Origin: Phototrophicus methaneseepsis
GTDB taxonomy: Bacteria; Chloroflexota; Anaerolineae; Aggregatilineales; Phototrophicaceae
Length of the DNA: 64,000 bases
Direction: 5' to 3'
NCBI RefSeq assembly: GCF_015500095.1
Contig: NZ_CP062983.1
Coordinates: forward strand, 3,162,001 to 3,226,000
In this document: one piece after another, positions 1 to 7,952 of the stretch
Layout of the letters: each line of letters opens with the position of its first letter
Numbering within the stretch: position 1 is the stretch's first letter
Program-made: the position numbers and the translations under genes
Notes under the pieces: model-generated
Told to the model about the DNA's origin: nothing
What the model saw: only the letters and a program-made list of their open reading frames with translations
The model's database searches: none

Positions 1-115
1 GTGCGATGATCTGTGAAATTGGCTGTTGATCGACATAAAGCTGCTTTTCAACGTAGTGAATAGACGCGTTCAATACCATACTTTGACAATCCTGGTGGTT
101 TAAATCGCTGTTTCC

Positions 116-137
116 TACATCATTATGATGTTTTTTG
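116..137 (+). terminator. Possible weak intrinsic terminator
   Basis: The inverted repeat ACATCA-TTA-TGATGT is followed directly by a run of five to six T. The stem is short and A/T-rich, so termination would be weak. It could end an unseen gene left of the window. Confidence 0.35.
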
Positions 138-219
138 TGTAGGATGAAAGATAGCATCTATCAGGTTTTAGCTAGGTCAGGGTATTGATTGGACAGATGA
201 CGATCATCTTGCCCTGGGA

Positions 220-248
220 TTGTGCTAGGCTACAAATCAAGCTATTCT
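220..248 (+). promoter_or_regulatory. Candidate sigma-70 promoter for the dynamin-like genes
   Basis: TTGTGC (220-225) and TATTCT (243-248) are separated by 17 bp. The predicted start lies about 70 bp upstream of the first dynamin-like gene. Both hexamers are imperfect, so this is only a candidate. Confidence 0.35.
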
Positions 249-323
249 TTGGTGAATTGATGCACGTTATGTGCGGCCATTTTATGATTCAAATAGACTC
301 AATCAGTGGATGGGTAGGCCATC

Positions 324-2183
324 TTGACCACGAGTACAGATAACCGTCTCGCGCAGGATTACGAGGCACTCAGACGGCGAGAATACACGCTTATTGATGA
401 TCTGTTGGGCGTGCTGCCGAAAATTGAAAAGTTAGGTGAGGACCGCGTGGGGCAGGTGCGTGATGCCATGTTCCATGCCGATCACCCCTTCTTGATGGTG
501 TTTGTGGGGCCCTTTAGCTCGGGTAAATCCAGCCTGATTAACGCCTTACTTGGCGCGAAGGATTTGCTCAAAATTGGCCCGACGCCCACCACAGATCGCA
601 TCAGTATTTTGCGCTGGGGCGATGAACCCCAGGATATGAACTCCGGCAGCCGGGTGGATACTGTCTTTTACCCATCGCCGCTGCTGCGTAAAGTCAGTTT
701 TGTTGATACGCCTGGTTTGGAATCTGTCTTCCAGCACCATGAAGAGACGACGCGTCGTTTTTTGCACCGCAGTGATGTCGTTATGCTGGTCATGCTGGCG
801 ACGCAGGCCATGTCACAGGCCAACATTGATTATATGAAGACACTCCGTGAGTATGGCAAGAAGATTATCATCGTCATTAATCAGTCTGATTTGCTCAGTG
901 ACGAAGACCGTGAAACTGTGCGCCAATATGTAGCCGATCAATGCCGCGATCTGCTAGGTATTGAGCCGCCTATCTGGCTGGTGAGCGCTAAGCAGGGCAC
1001 ACAGGCTCGTAGTGCGGGTACCTTTGACGAAGCGCTCTGGAAGCAAAGCGGAATGCAGCAATTTGAGGATTACATCGAGAAGCAGCTCAGTGACGCTGAT
1101 CGCTTGCGCCAGAAGCTGCAAACGCCGCTGCAAATCGTCCAGAATGTGCATGGCGCTGCGTTGGAAGCCGTGAAGGATAACCAATCGACTTTTGACCAAT
1201 ATCGCAGCATCAGCGATAACATTGACCAACAGCTAAAGTCACAGCGGCGCGGCCAGGAGAAGGCCGTTCGTGAAGTTATGGCGGAGGTCGAAGCGCAGTT
1301 CAAGGATACCGCTGATCGCAGTGGTGAAGCGCTGCACGATGTTTTCAGGATGGGGTTGGCTCTACCATCATTCGGACGTGGTGTGTTGGAGTTGTTCGGC
1401 ATTGCCCGTTTGTTCCGCCGTAATGATGCGCCATCGCACATGGAACAGGCCTTTAGCAAATATAAGGTCTTTGAGCCAATTGATAACCTGCCAGAAGTGG
1501 TTGATAAATTAGCCCCACGCCTCGAAGCGCAGGATATGCAGGATATTGATAATCTGGTTCGCTACGGCCAGGGAGAAATCCAAAAGTTGCCGGAAGAACT
1601 GCGCAGCAAGATCATCGGACGGATTCAGGCGCCTGCGGTTTATGATCGTAAAGAATTGCTCAACTTACGCGAGCCGCTGGAGTTGATAGAGGATGAGGCA
1701 CGCGTCCTTGAGACTGAGAAGATCGAGCAGGCTCGTCGGACGACCTTGCTCTATCTGGCAATCTGGGAACTGATTTCTTTTGTGTTGTTGATTGCGCTGT
1801 TAGGGGCGTGGGGCGCGCTGGATGCAGCCAGTGATTTGCCACTCAATATCATTATGCTCATTGTGGTGTTGGGTGCGATTGTCGGCGGCTTTGCGGCGCT
1901 GCCGCTGCGCGGACGTATGCTGCACGTGCAATATGTGAACCGGCTGCACAAGTTGCAGAATCGCTATGTTGAAGCCCTGCGCCAAGCCGCAGACCGGCAG
2001 GTTGAATATGGGATGCAGTTGCGCCGGGATGCCATCGCCCCGTTGACGCGCCTTGTGGAAGCTCAGGCCGCGATCCAGGATGAACAGATGGCAGAACTGC
2101 AAAAAGCAGAACAAGAGATTCATAAGTTGGAATCAGAATTAAATGCATTCGGCAAACGCAAATTGCTGGGGATTTCCCTCTAA
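324..2183 (+). CDS. Dynamin-like GTPase, first of a tandem pair
   Basis: This 619-residue protein is a bacterial dynamin-like GTPase, a family that binds and remodels membranes. The P-loop GPFSSGKS is at residues 62-69, the G3 motif DTPG at 128-131 and the G4 motif NQSD at 186-189. A long, mostly helical middle is followed by two hydrophobic segments (about 473-497 and 507-530) and a charged C-terminal coiled coil. Translation appears to start at TTG. The next gene encodes a second, diverged dynamin-like protein about 40 bp downstream. Bacterial dynamins often occur as such pairs and may act as hetero-oligomers. The physiological role here cannot be read from sequence. Confidence 0.85.
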   Translation: MTTSTDNRLAQDYEALRRREYTLIDDLLGVLPKIEKLGEDRVGQVRDAMFHADHPFLMVFVGPFSSGKSSLINALLGAKDLLKIGPTPTTDRISILRWGDEPQDMNSGSRVDTVFYPSPLLRKVSFVDTPGLESVFQHHEETTRRFLHRSDVVMLVMLATQAMSQANIDYMKTLREYGKKIIIVINQSDLLSDEDRETVRQYVADQCRDLLGIEPPIWLVSAKQGTQARSAGTFDEALWKQSGMQQFEDYIEKQLSDADRLRQKLQTPLQIVQNVHGAALEAVKDNQSTFDQYRSISDNIDQQLKSQRRGQEKAVREVMAEVEAQFKDTADRSGEALHDVFRMGLALPSFGRGVLELFGIARLFRRNDAPSHMEQAFSKYKVFEPIDNLPEVVDKLAPRLEAQDMQDIDNLVRYGQGEIQKLPEELRSKIIGRIQAPAVYDRKELLNLREPLELIEDEARVLETEKIEQARRTTLLYLAIWELISFVLLIALLGAWGALDAASDLPLNIIMLIVVLGAIVGGFAALPLRGRMLHVQYVNRLHKLQNRYVEALRQAADRQVEYGMQLRRDAIAPLTRLVEAQAAIQDEQMAELQKAEQEIHKLESELNAFGKRKLLGISL

Positions 2184-2223
2184 TGCCAGTGCTTGAGCAG
2201 ATCATCAGGAAGGCGGGGTTATC

Positions 2224-3996
2224 TTGACGACAACCACGACAGAAGGCCCGGTTGCTGTACTGCGCGAGCGTGAAATCGCGCTTTTGAACGACATTGCAGC
2301 GGCTCTGGCTGATATGGGCGATCAGGCAGCGATAGATCGAAAGCGGCTGCGCGATATTGCCCAGGATTTGACGGAAATGTTTTTCATGGTGGCGGTGATT
2401 GGCGAATTTAACGCCGGGAAATCATCGTTTATCAATGCCATGTTGGGCGATACATTGCTGCCAATGGGCATCACACCCACGACAGAATACATCGAATTAA
2501 TCCGCTACAACGAAACACCTAAGAAGGTGCCGACTGTGCGGGAAGATGGTTTACGAGAATGGGCCCATCCGAATACGGGCGTGGAAGGTGTCGCTATTGT
2601 GGACACTCCTGGGACGGGGTCGGTCTTCTCTCGGCATGAGCAAATTGCGAAGGATTTTCTCCATCGCAGTGATATGGTGATCTTCGTCATCTCTGCTAAA
2701 CGCGCCTTTGCAGAAACAGAGCGGATGTACCTCGAACTGGCGAAGAATTATGGCAAGAAAATTATCCTCGTCATCAATCAGGTTGATTTATTGGAGCCTG
2801 ATCAACAGGCAGAAGTACGCCGCTTTATCGAAAATCAAGTCAAGCAGACGCTCAACCTGGACCCCCTGATTTTTATGGTTTCTGCTAAGGAAGCCCTGGA
2901 AGCTGCCAAGAATACGGGCACTGTCGTTGGTGACGCGGGTGGTATTGGGGCAGTGCGGGCGCATTTGCGCGGATTGTATAGCGAAGCGCCGCCAGCGCGA
3001 CAGAAATTACTGGCCCAGCTCGATACAGCGTTGCGCATCGTCAAAAAATATCAGGCTGACGCGAATGAAAAGACAGATCTCGTTAGCCTGGATATGAATA
3101 AAGTCCGCGATGTGCAGCGTGAACTGGAGCAGCAGTCGCTTGGCCTGGAAAATCGCATGAAAGATGCTGGCTCTAACATTGATGAGGTGTTGGCAAGTTT
3201 ACGTCAGCGTGGTTTGTCCTTCATCGAAGAAAATTTGACGATCCGGCGAATTGGGCGTGGTGTCAATCGTGAGTCTTTGCAGCGTGAGTTCGATGAAGTC
3301 GTCATCGGGCGCTCATTGCGAGAGATTAATGATAGTGCTCGTGATTATGTCAATGCAGTGATTGACCAGAGCAGACTTTACTGGCGTAGCGTGATTGATC
3401 GCTTGAATAAACTGCAAGACCTGATGGAACAAGAACTGGGTGGCCTGGATACAGCCATTTACAGCGAGCAGCGTGAGAGCTTGCAGAACGCCATCCGCAT
3501 TGCAGAAACTGAACTCAAATCTTATTCCAGCGGGCGTGTGGTTGCTGATCTGGAACAGGTTTTTAAAGCGAACCTGAACAGCTTCCAGAATAGTGCCATC
3601 TTTACCATCGGCGGCGTGATTACGATGATCCTCGCTGTCGCGACGCCCGGTTCCCTGACGGCATTCCCGTTGGTCCTGCCTGCCTTTGTGGTTGGTGCTG
3701 CGGTGACGGCTGTTTTCAGTGTGCCGATGGTTCGTTACCTGCGCAAGGTAACACGAGATACCAAGGATGCTTTCAATCAGAAAGTGGATATGCTGGTTGC
3801 CAACTATCACGAGGCGCTCGATAACCTGACTCAGAAGGAACGCATCCGTTTGAATCAATATGGCAATCAAGTCCTGACGCCGATTTTCAGCCGGCTTGAT
3901 GTCTTGACAAAACGTTATGCAGAGCAGCAAGCTAAGTTTGAGGCCTACGAAGCCTCTGTGCAGTCGCTCAAAGATGAGATAGAGTCCACCCCTTAA
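2224..3996 (+). CDS. Dynamin-like GTPase, second of a tandem pair
   Basis: This 590-residue paralogue of the preceding GTPase has the P-loop GEFNAGKS at residues 60-67, DTPG near 127-130 and the G4 motif NQVD. Helical stalk-like sequence follows, with a hydrophobic hairpin at about 455-500 that probably inserts in the membrane, then a C-terminal coiled coil. The start codon is TTG, preceded by a good AGGAAGGCGGGG ribosome-binding region. It shares the sequence context ATCTTGAC with its neighbour's start. Overall sequence is clearly diverged from the first copy, which fits a two-subunit machine better than recent duplication. That functional reading is inference. Confidence 0.85.
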   Translation: MTTTTTEGPVAVLREREIALLNDIAAALADMGDQAAIDRKRLRDIAQDLTEMFFMVAVIGEFNAGKSSFINAMLGDTLLPMGITPTTEYIELIRYNETPKKVPTVREDGLREWAHPNTGVEGVAIVDTPGTGSVFSRHEQIAKDFLHRSDMVIFVISAKRAFAETERMYLELAKNYGKKIILVINQVDLLEPDQQAEVRRFIENQVKQTLNLDPLIFMVSAKEALEAAKNTGTVVGDAGGIGAVRAHLRGLYSEAPPARQKLLAQLDTALRIVKKYQADANEKTDLVSLDMNKVRDVQRELEQQSLGLENRMKDAGSNIDEVLASLRQRGLSFIEENLTIRRIGRGVNRESLQREFDEVVIGRSLREINDSARDYVNAVIDQSRLYWRSVIDRLNKLQDLMEQELGGLDTAIYSEQRESLQNAIRIAETELKSYSSGRVVADLEQVFKANLNSFQNSAIFTIGGVITMILAVATPGSLTAFPLVLPAFVVGAAVTAVFSVPMVRYLRKVTRDTKDAFNQKVDMLVANYHEALDNLTQKERIRLNQYGNQVLTPIFSRLDVLTKRYAEQQAKFEAYEASVQSLKDEIESTP

Positions 3997-4029
3997 CATT
4001 CTCTTAAACTTTTGATACAGTATACCTAT

Positions 4030-4057
4030 GGCGCGGCTAGTAGCTGCGCCTTTTGTT
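4030..4057 (+). terminator. Intrinsic terminator after the dynamin-like pair
   Basis: An 8-bp stem GGCGCGGC / GCTGCGCC (one G-T pair) with loop TAGTA is followed by TTTTGTT. It sits 33 bp past the stop of the second dynamin gene and before the MgtC gene. Confidence 0.75.
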
Positions 4058-4097
4058 ACTGTACATCCATGACTGATACATCACGGGTGGAACAATC

Positions 4098-4544
4098 ATG
4101 ATGTCTTTAGAACAAGAAGTTCTTGCGATTGTGCAATTGGTGCTGGCTGCTGTTTTCAGCGGGTTAATTGGCATGGACCGTGAACGGCGTGATAAGAGCG
4201 CTGGTTTTCGGACGCATATGTTGGCGGGTATTGGCGCTTGCTTGTTTACTATATTGTCTTTGCAGGCTTTCCCAGAAGCGGATACCTCTCGTGTGGCGGC
4301 CTCTGTTGTAAGTGGTATCGGGTTCCTTGGCGCAGGCGTTATTGTGAAGCGTGGCGGCACCACTCATGACCTGACGACAGCGGCAAGTGTTTGGTCGACA
4401 GCAGCGGTCGGGATGGCTGTTGGCGCGGGGGCTTATGTGCTAGCAGCGGGGGGCACGGTGGTTATCTGGGTCGTTTTGGAGATTGTGCGCCGCTTTAGTA
4501 AAGATGATGATGCCAAATCCAATGAGGCACACACTGTAAAGTAA
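4098..4544 (+). CDS. MgtC/SapB family membrane protein
   Basis: This 148-residue protein matches the MgtC/SapB membrane domain. It has an N-terminal hydrophobic helix with the family signature GLIGMDRERRDKSAG, then RTHMLAGIGACLF and a glycine-rich stretch GIGFLGAGVIVKRG. Four to five membrane segments are apparent. The soluble C-terminal ACT-like domain of enterobacterial MgtC is absent, as in the short SapB-type members. The family is linked to magnesium homeostasis and to control of F-type ATPase, but the role of short members is not settled. Translation may begin at either of two adjacent ATG codons. Its stop lies one base from the stop of the convergent deacetylase gene. Confidence 0.85.
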   Translation: MMSLEQEVLAIVQLVLAAVFSGLIGMDRERRDKSAGFRTHMLAGIGACLFTILSLQAFPEADTSRVAASVVSGIGFLGAGVIVKRGGTTHDLTTAASVWSTAAVGMAVGAGAYVLAAGGTVVIWVVLEIVRRFSKDDDAKSNEAHTVK

Positions 4545-4545
4545 C

Positions 4546-5589
4546 CTAGCCTTCTAGCTGATGCACGCGCCGTATCTGGCTGATAAGTTCCGCTATATCA
4601 GGCTCTGAGCTATCTATTGCTGGGCCATATGGGTCTGTGATGTCGTCTCGCTCTAGCAGCGCATAAGCAATATTCGCAACGCCATGTGACAGCGCCTGCA
4701 AATCATAGCCCCCTTCCATCACAAACACGATTTTTCCATCGCAAAGACCATCAGCTAGCTCGATGAGCTGCCTTGTAAGTTGGTTATAGCCTGCCAGTGA
4801 GAGTTTCATGTTGGCGAGCGGGTCATGCCAATGGGCATCAAAACCTGCTGAGACGAGGATCAACTGCGGTTGATAGCGCTGTGCTGCTGGAATGACGATT
4901 TGCTCGAATACAGCAGCATAGTTGATATCACCCTGCCCGGCTGGCATGGGGATGTTGAGTGTATAGCCGTGTCCCTCCGCTTTGCCCGTCTGGCTGATAT
5001 GGCCGCTGCCCGGATAAAAAGGCGCTTGATGGGTGGAGATGAATAAGACGCCCGGATCATCATAGAATATATCCTGCGTACCATTGCCATGATGCACATC
5101 GTAGTCCACGATCAGGATGCGCTTGAGTTGATACTTTGTTTGTGCGATGCGCGCAGCAATAGCGATGTTGTTCAGTAGACAAAACCCCATCGCTTTATTG
5201 ATTGTCGCGTGATGCCCTGGGGGACGAACTGCGACGAGGCCATTATTTGCTTCTCCCTTCAGGACTGCTTCTGTAACCTGTACCGCAGCGCTAGCGGCCC
5301 GCCGAGCAATCTCGTAAGATGCTGGCGTAGCATAGGTGTCATGATCAATGAGGACCGTTTTCTCCTGATGGGCGATACGTTCCAGCATATCGAGCAATTG
5401 AGGGGCATGGGCCAGTTCAATGACTGAGCGATCAAGCGGTGCAGGGCTCAGGGACAGCATCTCGTCTGCTAGATGAAGTTGATCAAGCGTTTGCCACACG
5501 GCCTGAATGCGCCCGGCATGTTCTGGATGCTGATATGTCTTGATGTCGTGCTCAGCAAAGCTGGTGTGGGTTGCGTAAGCCGTGGGCAT
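4546..5589 (-). CDS. Histone deacetylase family protein (class II/AcuC-like)
   Basis: The protein is a zinc-dependent deacetylase of the arginase/deacetylase fold, 347 residues from the chosen start. The active-site pair HH is at 126-127, followed by the zinc-binding region DYDVHHGNGTQDIFYDD (162-178). STHQAPFYPGSG, SAGFDAH and the late MEGGY motif are all present. I chose the ATG at 5589 because the homologous region starts there (MPTAYATHTSFAEHD); an ATG 60 bp upstream gives a non-conserved extension. Bacterial members deacetylate polyamines, acetoin-pathway enzymes or other acetyl-lysines. The substrate is not predictable here, and the gene is monocistronic. Confidence 0.85.
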   Translation of the reverse strand: MPTAYATHTSFAEHDIKTYQHPEHAGRIQAVWQTLDQLHLADEMLSLSPAPLDRSVIELAHAPQLLDMLERIAHQEKTVLIDHDTYATPASYEIARRAASAAVQVTEAVLKGEANNGLVAVRPPGHHATINKAMGFCLLNNIAIAARIAQTKYQLKRILIVDYDVHHGNGTQDIFYDDPGVLFISTHQAPFYPGSGHISQTGKAEGHGYTLNIPMPAGQGDINYAAVFEQIVIPAAQRYQPQLILVSAGFDAHWHDPLANMKLSLAGYNQLTRQLIELADGLCDGKIVFVMEGGYDLQALSHGVANIAYALLERDDITDPYGPAIDSSEPDIAELISQIRRVHQLEG

Positions 5590-5724
5590 AAGACTCTCCA
5601 TCGCTTGGATATGGCAACGATGGTACTCTAAATGCGTAGAAGGTGACAAGGCGACTTCGTTAGAAAGATGACCTCACTAGCAAAGATGCCTTCTCAATAG
5701 GCAGAAAGCGGATCTGTCAACCTG

Positions 5725-7137
5725 ATGAATGGAATACGCCAACATAAGCGGTTGCAGTCTTTGTTGCGCGCGATGCAGCGATCAACGCGATCTGGCATGC
5801 CATACAAAAAACGGAAAAAGCGGGAAGAAAATGATGTGATGTTATATGAGCGCCTTGTTCGTTGGGCAGCAGAATATTGGGAAGCCCATTATCCCGATGT
5901 GGAACCTCGTTCTATCTGGGCTTCCGTCGAATGTAGCAATAAGATTGCTCAGGATCAGATCAAGCCAGGTCGCAGGGTTCAGGGGAAGTATCGTTATGGG
6001 GGCTTTGATGAAGTTGCAACGGACCTGATCGTCCCCATTAGTGATTACACTCGGCGTGGCACGCGCATGATGCTTACAGCCACCTCTGGCGCTTATGTCT
6101 TCCACTTTGAGCACGCCACAACGGGCGAGACCTTCGACGTCATCTATGCCAGCTCATACTTTGATGATGATGTCCAGGATTTAACAGCCATTGCCCTTGT
6201 CCCTGAAGACAAGTTAGCGGTATGGGTGAAGTTCGAAGCGCTCTGCGCAAAAACGGTACGTCCCCGCATCCAGCGACGGCGTGATGTTTATATTATCGGT
6301 GGTACGGAAGCTTACTTCGCCCCGACGGTTGAATGGCGAGATGTGGTCTTGCCGCCGGATTTGAAGTCCGATATTTATGATGATGTCGAGGCTTTCTTTA
6401 GCAAGGGCGTGGATATCTATCGTCAACTTAAGTTGGCTCCCTTTCGTAAACTGCTGCTGGCTGGGGTTCCAGGTACGGGTAAAACCATGCTATGTGCTGC
6501 CCTGGCAAAACATGCCATTGATCAAAAGCGGATTGTCGTCTATGTGAGCGGTTCGGACCGTGACGGAGCAACCTTCGAAAAGATTCAACGTGCTTTTCAG
6601 GCAGTCGCCAATGCCAAGTATCCTACGCTTTTGATTGTGGAAGAAATTGATGCGTATCTAAGGGGTGATGATAAGGCGCGCATCTTAAACGTGTTGGACG
6701 GGATAGAGTCGCCCAATAACCCCAAGGGCACCTTGATGGTGGCGACAACGAATTACCCGGATGCCATTGATGACCGTATTTTTAAGCGACCCGGTCGACT
6801 CGACCGTATTTTCATGGTGCCAACATTGCAGGAAGAATCGCTGGCGGAGCAAATGCTGCGGCATTACATGTCTGACCAGTGGCAAGATGAACATCGTGAA
6901 GTTGTGCCGGGCCTGTTGAACCAGCCGGGTGCCTTCGTAAGGGAAGTTGCTTTACATGCACGTATGTTGGCCGCACACGACCATCAAACCCAGGTTACAC
7001 TGCCGATGCTGCAAGAATCTGTCGCTAGCCTGGTGCGTCAGATGAAGCTGGATCGTGATTTTATTGCGGATCGTCGTCCGTTAGGTTTGCGCATTGAAAA
7101 GCGCCGGAGCACCAATCATCGCACAACCTTAGAATAG
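5725..7137 (+). CDS. AAA+ ATPase with uncharacterised N-terminal domain
   Basis: This 470-residue protein has a C-terminal AAA+ module. Walker A is GVPGTGKT at 247-254, and the Walker B region is LLIVEEID with E306-E307. The second region of homology includes TTNYPDAIDDRIFKRPGRLDR. Walker B is unusual because the canonical Asp before the catalytic Glu is itself a Glu. Residues 1-240 contain a basic start followed by a mixed alpha/beta domain that I do not recognise. The single ATPase domain resembles BCS1/Vps4-type unfoldases, but no adaptor, protease or membrane segment is visible. The start is uncertain: two further ATG codons lie within 75 bp and no strong ribosome-binding site marks any of them. 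Confidence 0.8.
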   Translation: MNGIRQHKRLQSLLRAMQRSTRSGMPYKKRKKREENDVMLYERLVRWAAEYWEAHYPDVEPRSIWASVECSNKIAQDQIKPGRRVQGKYRYGGFDEVATDLIVPISDYTRRGTRMMLTATSGAYVFHFEHATTGETFDVIYASSYFDDDVQDLTAIALVPEDKLAVWVKFEALCAKTVRPRIQRRRDVYIIGGTEAYFAPTVEWRDVVLPPDLKSDIYDDVEAFFSKGVDIYRQLKLAPFRKLLLAGVPGTGKTMLCAALAKHAIDQKRIVVYVSGSDRDGATFEKIQRAFQAVANAKYPTLLIVEEIDAYLRGDDKARILNVLDGIESPNNPKGTLMVATTNYPDAIDDRIFKRPGRLDRIFMVPTLQEESLAEQMLRHYMSDQWQDEHREVVPGLLNQPGAFVREVALHARMLAAHDHQTQVTLPMLQESVASLVRQMKLDRDFIADRRPLGLRIEKRRSTNHRTTLE

Positions 7138-7454
7138 CGGTGTTAAATAAATAGGCGTTTTTGATCCTTCTCCTATAAAGGCGGGTACCTACTGCGTATC
7201 CGCTTTGTTTATTATTGACAAATTGTTTATTTATACAGTCAGTATTTCTCTATAACTTCTCAGCTTGGCTACCGATGTTTATACAAATATTACACTGCTT
7301 TAAAGCGCTGTTAGGTCAATGAAAGGTATACTGATTTATCTTCATAGCATAACGACAGCGCATTACCAGTTACAAATTGCAGCTAAAAATGTGACAAAAC
7401 AAAGAAATATTGTCTGTTAAAAAATCTATATTGATTTGCTATAAGGAGAAAATC
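7138..7454. other. AT-rich intergenic region
   Basis: This stretch is clearly more AT-rich than its neighbours. I find no supported ORF. There are partial promoter hexamers (TTGACA in 7201-7260, TATAAC further on), but none with a convincing -35/-10 spacing. It is probably the promoter and leader region of the small gene that follows. Confidence 0.4.
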
Positions 7455-7673
7455 ATGCAGACAAATTATGAGTTTGGGATGACCCCTGCCAACTGGCCGA
7501 ACTTTACGGCGATGAGTGATCATGAATTTGTGTCATGGGTCTCGACGTTGACCACAGAATTCGTTTATGCAAATCTATCTTACCTGACTCGTGTCGTGAC
7601 AGAACGTTTTGGCGGTAATGCCTTGATTTCGACCGCGACTTACGAGTCACCGAAGATCATTTTCATTCAATAA
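7455..7673 (+). CDS. Small orphan protein, 72 residues
   Basis: I do not recognise this protein. The ATG at 7455 is chosen because AAGGAG lies seven bases upstream. An in-frame upstream TTG at 7410 would add a poorly supported extension. The product is rich in Thr, Ser and aromatic residues, has no membrane segment or cysteine, and ends with KIIFIQ. It is flanked upstream by an AT-rich region and downstream by a strong terminator, so it forms its own transcription unit. Good translation signals and the dedicated terminator support a real gene, but the function is unknown. Confidence 0.65.
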   Translation: MQTNYEFGMTPANWPNFTAMSDHEFVSWVSTLTTEFVYANLSYLTRVVTERFGGNALISTATYESPKIIFIQ

Positions 7674-7726
7674 AGCAACCCGGCTTACATCGGCTGGCAG
7701 CATATGCTGGTCGTTATACAGAAGTT

Positions 7727-7757
7727 AAAAAGACAGATGCTTATCTGTCTTTTTGCT
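7727..7757 (+). terminator. Strong intrinsic terminator after the 72-residue gene
   Basis: A perfect 12-bp stem AAAAAGACAGAT / ATCTGTCTTTTT with loop GCTT runs into further T-rich sequence. It is 54 bp past the stop codon of the small gene. Confidence 0.85.
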
Positions 7758-7800
7758 TTTAGAGTGAGGCCTGTTTACGTGTAGACAGGGTGGCTGTGGT

Positions 7801-7829
7801 TTGACAATAACCAGCCTGTGCAGTATTAT
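7801..7829 (+). promoter_or_regulatory. Sigma-70 promoter of a small RNA
   Basis: A consensus -35 TTGACA (7801-7806) and TATTAT (7824-7829) have the ideal 17-bp spacing. The predicted start is at about 7836. No ORF follows before a terminator 90 bp further on. Confidence 0.75.
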
Positions 7830-7835
7830 GGCATT

Positions 7836-7952
7836 ACCCGGTTAATTGGGTAGATTGGAAGCTTTGCTTCTCATCGGCAGCTTGGTAACGACGACGCCGT
7901 GCTGCATGCGAACAACGTTTGTGAGGGCACTGAACAAGGCCCTCCTTTTTTT
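7836..7952 (+). ncRNA. Candidate stand-alone small RNA (about 115 nt)
   Basis: The segment lies between an independent consensus promoter and an intrinsic terminator and contains no credible ORF. From the predicted start the RNA can form hairpins ACCC/GGGT (7836-7851) and GAAGC-TTT-GCTTC, a GCAGC/GCTGC helix, and then the terminator stem. It lacks the conserved SRP GGAAG core and the RNase P or tmRNA signatures that I know. It could be a regulatory sRNA of unknown family. The neighbouring glycosyltransferase gene converges on it. Confidence 0.6.
7923..7952 (+). terminator. Intrinsic terminator of the small RNA
   Basis: The stem GAGGGC / GCCCTC (7923-7928 with 7939-7944) is followed by a C and eight T. 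The T run is on the plus strand, so it serves the small RNA rather than the convergent membrane protein gene. Confidence 0.75.

Larger units (their letters stand above)
1..323. other. Intergenic region upstream of the dynamin-like gene pair
   Basis: No convincing reading frame is visible on either strand. The stretch holds a small hairpin followed by T residues (116-137) and one reasonable promoter-like pair (220-248). An upstream gene probably ends just outside the window. Confidence 0.5.

Noticed and set aside
3313-3999. 228-codon ORF antisense to the second dynamin-like gene
   Set aside because: It lies fully within a well-supported GTPase gene, has no family motifs and no ribosome-binding site.
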